DNA of 30,715 nucleotides, from assembly GCF_002419815.1 (NCBI RefSeq), contig NZ_DIGV01000004.1, positions 1 through 30,715 of the forward strand, in the 5' to 3' direction. Positions within the stretch are counted from its first letter, which is position 1. The number at the start of each line of letters is the position of its first letter. The notes under the pieces were generated by a model that was not told the origin of the DNA, did not search any database, and saw nothing but the letters and a program-made list of their open reading frames with translations. Made by a program: the position numbers and the translations under genes. Positions 1 through 6,238 of the stretch are shown here, piece by piece. The DNA is from Brevundimonas sp. UBA5713 (GTDB lineage Bacteria; Pseudomonadota; Alphaproteobacteria; Caulobacterales; Caulobacteraceae).

Positions 1-1
1 C

Positions 2-46
2 CGCGCCCCGCGCCGCAAAGCCGAGGCTCCGGCCGACGAGGGCTGA
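2..46 (+). CDS. C-terminal tail of an unidentified upstream gene (partial)
   Basis: The reading frame that begins at base 2 is open from the window edge and ends in TGA at 44-46. It gives a short basic/Ala/Pro-rich tail (RAPRRKAEAPADEG). A strong hairpin terminator follows 24 bases later, which supports this as a true gene end. Too little is visible to name the product. Low-complexity tails like this are common on topoisomerase or RNase R type proteins in this group, but that is only a guess. Confidence 0.55.
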   Translation, partial: RAPRRKAEAPADEG

Positions 47-70
47 ACCCAGCCATCAAGACGATCTTGA

Positions 71-100
71 AAAGGCCGGACAGGTGACTGTCCGGCCTTT
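71..100 (+). terminator. Intrinsic terminator after the upstream gene
   Basis: A perfect 13-bp stem (71-83 pairing with 88-100) encloses a 4-base GTGA loop. It starts with AAA and ends in TTT. It lies 24 bases after the stop at 46 and before the next promoter. Confidence 0.85.
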
Positions 101-105
101 GGTCG

Positions 106-133
106 TTGTGCGCACACCCCCACCGGATATAAT
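106..133 (+). promoter_or_regulatory. Putative promoter for the DUF4893 lipoprotein gene
   Basis: A perfect TATAAT (128-133) follows TTGTGC (106-111) with a 16-base spacer. The -35 element overlaps a perfect 10-bp palindrome, TGTGCGCACA (107-116), which could be an operator. Transcription would start near 140 and leave a leader of about 98 bases before the ATG at 238. The call rests on consensus match and position only. Confidence 0.5.
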
Positions 134-237
134 CACCCACGGGACTGTGAGGCTTGTGGCATCTTACGGGCTTGACGACGCAGGTTGAGACAGGCCTGCT
201 ATGGACAACGGTTAAAGTGGCCGGAAGAGAGATTTGT

Positions 238-945
238 ATGGTTTCGGCAGTGCTGTCGTCTTTTGTCACCCGAACCTCGCCCGCTATACGTCGGGCGTGC
301 GCGCCGCTCGCGCTGGTGTTGGCCCTGGGGGCCTGCGCCACGCCGCGTTATTTCAGCGAGGAGGCCCCGCCGCCTCCGCCGCCCGCGCCTGACATGGCCA
401 TGGTGTTAAAGGACTGGCGCGGGGTGATTACGCCTGCTGACCGTGACCGTTATGGCCGCCGCGCCGAAGCGTGGAGCCACGCGCTGGAACAGGCCCGCCG
501 CCAGCCCGGATCGGGCGATCTCTCCGCGCTGGGAGACCTGATCAATCCGGCGAAGGTGCTGGCGGATCCCCAGCCGCCCACGGGCAACTACCGCTGTCGC
601 ACGGTCAAACTGGGCTCGCAGGGTGGTGACGAGGGCTTGGGCTATGTGGTCTATGGCTGGTTCGGCTGCCGCATCGACCGCACGCCCGAAGGCCTGCGCC
701 TGAGCAAACTGACCGGCTCCCAGCGGCCGGAGGGCCTGCTGTATCCCGAGGATGGCCGCCACATGGTCTTCCTTGGCGGTATGGCATTGGCATCCGAACA
801 CGTGGCACCGGCCTATGGCGCACAAGAGGGGCGCAATCTGGTGGGCATGGTCGAGCGTATCGGCGATGAGCGCTGGCGTCTGGTGCTGCCGTGGCCGCGC
901 AATGAATCGAATCTGGACATTCTGGAGCTGGTTCCGGCGCGCTGA
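238..945 (+). CDS. DUF4893-type lipoprotein of unknown function
   Basis: This 235-aa protein begins with a basic N-terminus and a hydrophobic stretch ending in a lipobox (LGAC, Cys33), so it is probably lipid-anchored in the envelope. A Pro-rich linker (PPPPPPAP) follows. The start of the globular part, with the pattern DWRGVITPADRDRYGRR, resembles the DUF4893 family as I recall it from sphingomonads and caulobacters. The family has no known biochemical function. I chose ATG 238 because GGAAGAGAG sits just upstream and because it places the signal peptide at the N-terminus. An in-frame ATG at 154 would add 28 residues without signal character. The gene stands alone between a terminator and the next promoter. 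Confidence 0.75.
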   Translation: MVSAVLSSFVTRTSPAIRRACAPLALVLALGACATPRYFSEEAPPPPPPAPDMAMVLKDWRGVITPADRDRYGRRAEAWSHALEQARRQPGSGDLSALGDLINPAKVLADPQPPTGNYRCRTVKLGSQGGDEGLGYVVYGWFGCRIDRTPEGLRLSKLTGSQRPEGLLYPEDGRHMVFLGGMALASEHVAPAYGAQEGRNLVGMVERIGDERWRLVLPWPRNESNLDILELVPAR

Positions 946-954
946 CGCCCTGCG

Positions 955-983
955 TTGACACCACCGTCGCGAAGTCTCAGATT
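955..983 (+). promoter_or_regulatory. Putative promoter for the SPFH-tail-like gene
   Basis: A perfect TTGACA (955-960) lies 9 bases after the preceding stop codon. A weak -10 (CAGATT, 978-983) follows at a 17-base spacing. The start site would be near 990, about 23 bases before the ATG at 1013. The -35 is convincing and the -10 is poor. Confidence 0.4.
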
Positions 984-1012
984 TGACGGGAAATTTAAAC
1001 GGGATCGCGTCT

Positions 1013-1426
1013 ATGTCCAAAACTCAAATCGGCACCAAAGCGATCATTTGGTCTATCGTCGGCGTGGTGGCGATCCTGGCTATCGTGTTGGTGGGGATGC
1101 CCACCTACAACGTCTATTCCAAGCAGATGCAGGGGCGCGCCGCCTATGAGGAGGCGGTGCAGAACCGCCGCATCCGCGTGCTGGAAGCGCAAGCGGCTCT
1201 GGATTCTGCCAAGCTGACCGCTCAGGCCGAGATCGAGCGCGCCAAGGGGGCCAACGAGGCCAACCGCATCATGGCCGAGGCTCTGGGCGGTCCGGAGAAC
1301 TATCTGCGCTGGTCCTACATCAACATGTTGCAGGAAACCGCGGGCAAGGAAGGTCGCCAGACCATCTACATCCCCACCGAGGCGGGCATGCCCATCCTCG
1401 AAGCGGGCAAGCGCGAAAGCCGCTGA
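1013..1426 (+). CDS. Small membrane protein resembling an SPFH/prohibitin C-terminal tail
   Basis: The 137-aa product has one N-terminal membrane segment (about residues 10-31). A charged Ala/Glu-rich helix likely to form a coiled coil follows (about 36-90). The tail reads GGPENYLRWSYINMLQET and then IYIPTEAGMPILEAG. That helix-plus-tail pattern is what I recall at the C-terminus of prohibitin/HflC-like proteins and in small phage or bacterial prohibitin-like proteins. The roughly 150-residue SPFH domain itself is absent. The start is ATG 1013 with GGGA upstream; an in-frame TTG at 983 is less likely. It has its own -35-like promoter and a strong terminator, so it looks like an intact single gene and not a fragment. 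A role in membrane scaffolding or with a membrane protease is a guess. Confidence 0.75.
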   Translation: MSKTQIGTKAIIWSIVGVVAILAIVLVGMPTYNVYSKQMQGRAAYEEAVQNRRIRVLEAQAALDSAKLTAQAEIERAKGANEANRIMAEALGGPENYLRWSYINMLQETAGKEGRQTIYIPTEAGMPILEAGKRESR

Positions 1427-1431
1427 AACTG

Positions 1432-1463
1432 AAAAGGGCCGGATCGTGTGATCCGGCCCTTTT
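1432..1463. terminator. Bidirectional terminator between convergent genes
   Basis: A perfect 13-bp stem (1432-1444 with 1451-1463) has a CGTGTG loop, with AAAA on one flank and TTTT on the other. It can therefore end both the plus-strand gene stopping at 1426 and the minus-strand gene stopping at 1468. Confidence 0.88.
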
Positions 1464-1467
1464 GCCA

Positions 1468-3108
1468 TCACCCCACCTTGGTCAGGCGCAGGTTCTGATA
1501 GTCGTAGGAGAAGTCGATGTCCGGCGACACGCCCTTCAGCGTGGCCCGCACCGGCTGTCCGTTCTCGATCTCGAAGGTGAAGAAGGCATCTTCCTCGCGC
1601 TTGTCGATAAAACGGGTGCGCAAGGTATTGCCGTCATAAGGCTCGATCCAGCCCTTGAGCGCTGGCGTGTGGGTAAAGGTGACCCACAGGCCGCTGCGAC
1701 GGTTGCGACCGCGTCCTTCGCTGCGCTCGGCAATGACAATATCGCCATACCAGGGATCACGCCACGTGCCGGTATAGGCTGACAGCGGCAGCGGGGTGGG
1801 TGCCCCAGTGCGCTGTTTGGCATCGATCTCGGCAGCAGCGGCCAGCGATTTCTGGATGCCCTCGGCCTCCAGACGCTTGGAGTCGGCGATCCAGTCGACG
1901 TCTTCCTTGCCCATGGCGATGTCGGACAGACCCGAACGCAGCGCCCGCAGCAGGAAGCTCTCTTCGGCGTTGGTAAAGACCGAGAACCCAGTCTTGCGCC
2001 CCGGGATAAGGACTGTCGCCGAAATCCCGCCGGGCGATCCGCCGCCATGGGTGGCAATCCGCTCGCCACGATAGTCCTGCACCTGAAGCCCCAGCGCATA
2101 GGTCGAGGCGATGGCGCGGTTCGGCAGGGCCGCCGTTGGTCCTTCGGACGAGGAGACAATGATGTTGGGCTTGTACATCTCCTTGGCCACGGCCTCGGAG
2201 AACAGACGGCTACCATCGGCCATTTCGCCATTGTTCAGGCGCAGGGCGATCCATTTGGCCCAGTCATGGGCGCTGGCGCAGATACCGCCCGCTGCCGCCG
2301 CATTGTCCCAGTTCCACACCTCGGCAATCGACTGGGCGATCTGCTGCATCTCGCCCTGATAGCGCAGGGGCGGGCCGATGCGGCCATGGGGCAGGGCGGA
2401 CTTCGACGCGTCGGCCAGTCGGGCCAGTGGCACGCTGTCGGTCATACCCAGAGGATTGAACACACGCGTCTGGACAAACTCTTCCCACGTCAGGCCCGAC
2501 ATCCGCTCTATGATGGCTCCGGCCACCACGAACATCAGATTGCAGTAGTGATAGTTGGCGCGAAAGCCGTCCTCGATCGGCACGAAGGCCGCCTGACGCA
2601 GCACATCGGCGCGCGAACGGTCGCTGTTGGGCCAGAATAGAAGATCGCCCGCGCCCAGCCCGAAACCCGCCCGATGGGACAGGGTATCGCGCACAGTGAT
2701 CCGCTCGGCGATCACCGGATCCGACAGGGTAAACTCCGGCAAGTAGGCCTTGACCGGCTCGTCCCATTTCACCTTGCCCTCGTCGACCAGCATGCCAAGG
2801 CAGGCGGCGGTGACGTTCTTGGAGTTGGAGGCGATAGCGAACAGGGTGTGCTCGTCGACCGGCGCGTTTTGACCCTTGATGCGGGTGCCATAGCCCTTGG
2901 CCAACAGCGTCTGGCCATCCTTGACGAGAGACACCGACACCGCAGGCTGATCGGGCCATGCGGCGAGGCATTTCTGCACATAGGCATCGAACTTTTGCGC
3001 CAGCGAGGTATCGTCATTGGCCGCAGCACGGGCAAACGCCGGGCTGGAAGTGAGGGCGACTGCGCCTCCGCTCAAAAGAGCGGCGCGGCGGGAAAGGCTG
3101 GGGATCAT
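1468..3108 (-). CDS. Exported serine hydrolase, beta-lactamase/PBP4* family
   Basis: The 546-aa protein starts with a Tat-like signal (SRRAALLSGG, then a hydrophobic run to AFA near residue 26), so it is probably periplasmic. It carries the three active-site boxes of the serine beta-lactamase-like fold: SNSK (Ser94, Lys97), YCN (188-190) and HGG (354-356). After residue 400 there is an additional C-terminal beta-rich domain, similar to the DUF3471-type tail often attached to such hydrolases. The substrate is unknown: it may be an esterase, D-aminopeptidase or peptidoglycan-related hydrolase rather than a resistance enzyme. The ATG at 3108 has GGAG 8 bases upstream. It converges on the preceding gene across a shared terminator. 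Confidence 0.88.
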   Translation of the reverse strand: MIPSLSRRAALLSGGAVALTSSPAFARAAANDDTSLAQKFDAYVQKCLAAWPDQPAVSVSLVKDGQTLLAKGYGTRIKGQNAPVDEHTLFAIASNSKNVTAACLGMLVDEGKVKWDEPVKAYLPEFTLSDPVIAERITVRDTLSHRAGFGLGAGDLLFWPNSDRSRADVLRQAAFVPIEDGFRANYHYCNLMFVVAGAIIERMSGLTWEEFVQTRVFNPLGMTDSVPLARLADASKSALPHGRIGPPLRYQGEMQQIAQSIAEVWNWDNAAAAGGICASAHDWAKWIALRLNNGEMADGSRLFSEAVAKEMYKPNIIVSSSEGPTAALPNRAIASTYALGLQVQDYRGERIATHGGGSPGGISATVLIPGRKTGFSVFTNAEESFLLRALRSGLSDIAMGKEDVDWIADSKRLEAEGIQKSLAAAAEIDAKQRTGAPTPLPLSAYTGTWRDPWYGDIVIAERSEGRGRNRRSGLWVTFTHTPALKGWIEPYDGNTLRTRFIDKREEDAFFTFEIENGQPVRATLKGVSPDIDFSYDYQNLRLTKVG

Positions 3109-3182
3109 GTGCGCTCCGGCATAAACTGCACAGACACGCTAACCTCGGTGCGCCCCCGCGCCAAGTGTCCGGGTGCGCACCT

Positions 3183-3818
3183 CTACAGTCGCGTTTCCCA
3201 CGCTGTCCATGCGGCGACCGCGACGAGGGAAAGGGCCATCAGCGTTCGCATTACGGGGCTTTGCTGGCGCGTCAGCAGACTGCCGCCCGCGCGCGAGGCT
3301 GTCAGCACAATCGCGCTGTGTACGACGATGCTGACCCCAATATGCAGGCTGCCCAGCGCCAGTGCCTGAACAAGGGGTGCCCCATAGCCCGGTCGCATGA
3401 AGCCCGGCAGCAATACGACATAAAGTAACGCCGCTTTCGGGTTCAGCAGATTACCGATCAAGCCGCGCCGGAAAAGTTGTCGACGCAAGGCAGGTTCGGG
3501 CGTCTCGGGGGCGATGGCGTCTGTGCTGCGCCAAGCGTCCCACGCCAGATACAGCAGAAACAGTACGCCGGCCCAGCGGATGGCCTGATAGAGGGCGGGC
3601 CATCGCATGACCACCTCCGTCAAGCCGAAGGCGGCGGCCACCATCCACAGGCTGAGACCCAGCGTGATTCCGGCCACTGCCGCCAGTCCGGCCGTGCGCC
3701 CTTGTGACAGCGACACCAGCGCCAGCCAGCCCATATTCGGTCCGGGCGTAACCTCCATCAGGATCACGGCGGCCCAAAAGGGCAGTAAAACGCTGGGGTC
3801 GACAGGAAGGGTCACCAC
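3183..3818 (-). CDS. LysE/RhtB family amino acid exporter
   Basis: This 211-aa protein is almost entirely hydrophobic, with about six predicted membrane helices, the usual size for LysE-family translocators. The N-terminal TPGPN motif (about residues 25-29) is the family hallmark, and GLxxGxxxG-like glycine spacing follows in helix 2. Members export amino acids or derivatives such as homoserine, threonine or lysine; the substrate cannot be told here. The start is one of two adjacent GTG codons (3818 or 3815). GAGG lies directly upstream and fits the second slightly better. It lies between two other minus-strand genes with a 71-base gap on its upstream side. Confidence 0.88.
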   Translation of the reverse strand: MVTLPVDPSVLLPFWAAVILMEVTPGPNMGWLALVSLSQGRTAGLAAVAGITLGLSLWMVAAAFGLTEVVMRWPALYQAIRWAGVLFLLYLAWDAWRSTDAIAPETPEPALRRQLFRRGLIGNLLNPKAALLYVVLLPGFMRPGYGAPLVQALALGSLHIGVSIVVHSAIVLTASRAGGSLLTRQQSPVMRTLMALSLVAVAAWTAWETRL

Positions 3819-3889
3819 GGCCTCACATGCGCGATTGAACCCTCAAGGCTTAGCTTACGAACGCCGAAGCCGAAAGCCGACTTATCCCC

Positions 3890-5800
3890 CTACAGCGCAG
3901 AGCGCCAACGCTGCAGGTGGTCCAGAACGTCGGAGACAATCTGTTCCTTGGTAAAGCCGGTGATGTCACGCGGGCGACGGCCATCGGTGCTGGTCGCCAC
4001 CATGCGCCATTCAATGGCACGACGGTTCTGGCGCGCCTCAGAGGCATTGAGCGCCGGACGCGGACGCGATTTGGGCATGGTGGTATAGTGGAACGGACGG
4101 CCCTTCTCGGTGTTGATCGTCAGGCTGATCCCGTCTTCGGTGTCTTCCAGCTGGGCGTATTCGGCATTGGCACTCAGGGCCTCATGGACCTCGGCCAGAG
4201 CCGGACGTGCGGTCCGCTCCATCTGGCGCTCGATCTGTTCGCGGCTGGCGGGTGCAAAGATGAAGCGCAGACGGGCCCCCAGATGGGGCTGGTTCTGCTC
4301 GATAATATCGCCGCGCAGGTCGGCGTTCATCTGACGCACCAGACCCACACCCGACATCAACAGGATGATACCAAATGGCAGGGCCACCAGCAGGGTTGCC
4401 GTCTGCAACGCCGACAGGCCGCCAGCGACCAGGAGCGCCGAGGACACCAGTGCGAGAGCGGTGGCCCAATAGACGCGCATCCATTTGGGAGCATCGTCAT
4501 CATCGGTGTTGGCCGCCGAAAGATTGGCGAGGATCAAAGCGCCCGAGTCCGCCGAGGTCACGAAGAAAACCATGATCAGCGCAATCGCCAGCCCCGACGT
4601 GATCATTGGCATCGGGAAGTATTCGAGGAATTTGAACAGAGCCGTCGACAGGTCCGCACGCACCGCATCGGCAATCGCGCCTTGGGCAAAGCCCATGTCC
4701 AGCGCCATGGCCGAGTTGCCGAAGACCGTCATCCACAGGAAGGTGAAGGCGGTCGGCACGGTCAGCACGCTGATAATAAACTCGCGCACCGTACGACCCT
4801 TGGAAATGCGGGCGATGAACATGCCCACAAATGGCGACCACGCCATCCACCACGCCCAGTAGAACAAGGTCCAGTCCGCCAGCCATGCCCGCGGCTCATA
4901 GGCGTAGAGCTGGAAGCTGCGCATGACGAAATGGTCGAGGTACAGGCCGAAATTCTGCACATAGGCGCGGATCAGGAACAGGGTCGGACCGGCCAGCATG
5001 ATAAACAGCATCAGGCAGACGGCGATGACCAGATTAAGCTCCGACAGGCGACGCACGCCCTTGCCGACACCTGACAGCACCGAAATGGTGGCCAGACCCA
5101 CCACCACAACAATCAGAATGACCTGAGTCATAGGGGTGTTGGGCACGCCAAACAGGGCGCTCAGACCACTGACGATCTGGCTGACCCCCAGACCCAGAGA
5201 GGTCGCAATACCGAACAGCGTGCCGCAGATGGCGAAGATATCGATCACATCGCCCCACGGGCCATAGATCCTGTCGCCGATCAGCGGGTGGAAGACCGAG
5301 CGCATCGACAGGGGGAGCCCCTTGCGGTGCGCGAAATAGCCGAGCGCCAGACCCACCAGACCATAGATGGCCCAGCCGTGCAGGCCCCAGTGCGTATAGG
5401 TGATGGCCATGGCCTCGCGGGCGGCCAGCACTGTCTCGGGCGGGGCCTCGGGCGGTGTGATGTAGTGCTGCACAGGCTCGGCCACACCGAAATACATCAG
5501 GCCAATACCCATACCGGCGGCAAACAGCATCGCCACCCACGAAATATAGGGGAACTCAGGCTCGGAATCGTCCGGCCCCAGCTTGAGCTTGCCGGTCGGG
5601 CCCAGTGCCAGGCAGACCATCAAAACAAAGAAGACCGCCACAGCGGTCACATAAAACCATCCGAAATTCTCGATCGTCCAACCTTGGGCGGCGCTGAACA
5701 CATCTGCCGCCAGATTGGGGGCAAGGATGGCGAAAGCGACCAACAGGCCGATCACCGCGCTCGCACCGGCAAAGGTGCGCACATTCATTGAAGAGAGCAT
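3890..5800 (-). CDS. BCCT-family choline/betaine transporter, BetT-like
   Basis: The 636-aa protein has about twelve membrane helices followed by a long cytoplasmic tail of roughly 140 residues. Family marks include GMGIGL (96-101) in the substrate and sodium region, a VAEP motif after it, and the Trp-rich stretch ending SPFVGMFIARISKGR. The long tail resembles that of BetT-type choline transporters more than the short tail of BetP. GMGIGL is the glycine-rich form seen in sodium-coupled members, whereas E. coli BetT has an Asp there. Uptake of choline, glycine betaine or a related quaternary amine for osmoprotection is likely. No bet catabolic genes are nearby. The ATG at 5800 has AGG about 9 bases upstream; a second ATG 12 bases downstream has no ribosome site. 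Confidence 0.9.
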   Translation of the reverse strand: MLSSMNVRTFAGASAVIGLLVAFAILAPNLAADVFSAAQGWTIENFGWFYVTAVAVFFVLMVCLALGPTGKLKLGPDDSEPEFPYISWVAMLFAAGMGIGLMYFGVAEPVQHYITPPEAPPETVLAAREAMAITYTHWGLHGWAIYGLVGLALGYFAHRKGLPLSMRSVFHPLIGDRIYGPWGDVIDIFAICGTLFGIATSLGLGVSQIVSGLSALFGVPNTPMTQVILIVVVVGLATISVLSGVGKGVRRLSELNLVIAVCLMLFIMLAGPTLFLIRAYVQNFGLYLDHFVMRSFQLYAYEPRAWLADWTLFYWAWWMAWSPFVGMFIARISKGRTVREFIISVLTVPTAFTFLWMTVFGNSAMALDMGFAQGAIADAVRADLSTALFKFLEYFPMPMITSGLAIALIMVFFVTSADSGALILANLSAANTDDDDAPKWMRVYWATALALVSSALLVAGGLSALQTATLLVALPFGIILLMSGVGLVRQMNADLRGDIIEQNQPHLGARLRFIFAPASREQIERQMERTARPALAEVHEALSANAEYAQLEDTEDGISLTINTEKGRPFHYTTMPKSRPRPALNASEARQNRRAIEWRMVATSTDGRRPRDITGFTKEQIVSDVLDHLQRWRSAL

Positions 5801-5999
5801 GGCCAGCCTAACTGGCTGGGTGCGGCAAAAGTTCCCGACTTCAACCTATAGTTACAGCTTGGCCATGCTGGGAGCCGAGCAATGCGCCTGCCTGCGCGCC
5901 TTCTATATCGGTCTGACGTGGCAACTGGCTCCGGCCCGCGCCGCCAGCCCGAACAGTTCGATTTCTCGACGGGCCCCACCGGCGGATTAGGGGGCCACG
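5801..5999. other. Left half of the BCCT-clpB intergenic region; no gene recognised
   Basis: This is the first part of the only gap above 300 bp. Short open frames here on both strands (for example 41 codons from 5868 to 5990) have no ribosome site or recognisable composition. I could not fold a tRNA or other known RNA from it. A GGCCCC/GGGGCC inverted pair (5972-5977 and 5991-5996) lies at its right edge, next to the tandem repeats. It must contain the promoter for the transporter gene, which I cannot place. Confidence 0.5.
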
Positions 6000-6123
6000 G
6001 GCCTCAAGCAGCGCGAAGGGCGGTAGGCCCCGCAATCTCAACCGGCCTCAAGTAGTGCGAAGCGCAGTAGGCCCCGCAATCCCAACCGACCTCAAGTAGC
6101 GCGAAGCGCGGTAGGCCCCACAA
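6000..6123. repeat. Three tandem 44-bp palindromic repeats upstream of clpB
   Basis: Units lie at 6000-6043, 6044-6087 and 6088-6123 (the last truncated to about 36 bases). Each begins GGCCTCAAG or a one-base variant. It then contains a small inner hairpin (GCGC-GAA-GCGC) nested inside an outer GGCCT/AGGCC stem, followed by a linker like CCCGCAATCCCAACC. The three copies differ mainly by single bases. In unit 2 an inner C to T change still allows a G-U pair. Units are directly adjacent with no unique spacers, so this is not CRISPR. It resembles REP-like intergenic palindromes. Confidence 0.85.
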
Positions 6124-6136
6124 AAAAGAAAATCCC

Positions 6137-6165
6137 CTTGCGGAAAAACACCGGCTTTCCCACCT
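6137..6165 (+). promoter_or_regulatory. Possible heat-shock (sigma-32) promoter of clpB
   Basis: CTTGCG (6137-6142), preceded by CCC, is followed after 16 bases by CCCACCT (6159-6165). This loosely matches the sigma-32 pattern CTTGAA and CCCCATnT. It lies about 75 bases before the clpB start, and heat-shock control of clpB is well established in proteobacteria. The -10 match is imperfect. Confidence 0.42.
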
Positions 6166-6238
6166 GAGGCTTAACGGGGCTGCGTTGCTGCAAAGGCGGG
6201 GCGCGGCCCTTTAATCCGCCTCTCAGGGGATGCCTAGA

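Noticed and set aside
1468..3108. Antibiotic-resistance beta-lactamase
   Set aside because: The three active-site boxes fit the general serine hydrolase family, but YCN, HGG and the long extra C-terminal domain indicate a PBP4*/esterase-type enzyme and not a class A or C resistance enzyme.
3917..5074. 385-codon plus-strand frame opposite the BCCT gene
   Set aside because: The minus strand encodes a convincing transporter with membrane helices and family motifs; the plus-strand frame is His/Arg/Gln-rich shadow sequence.
5860..5990. tRNA or small structured RNA in the BCCT-clpB gap
   Set aside because: A GTTCGA-like T-loop string is present near 5958, but I could not form an acceptor or anticodon stem around it.
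5841..6041. 66-codon minus-strand frame running into the 44-bp repeats
   Set aside because: Its start lies inside a repeat unit, it lacks a ribosome site, and its composition follows the repeat; more likely intergenic.
6000..6123. CRISPR array
   Set aside because: The 44-bp units are directly adjacent with no unique spacers, there are only three, and no cas genes are in the window.
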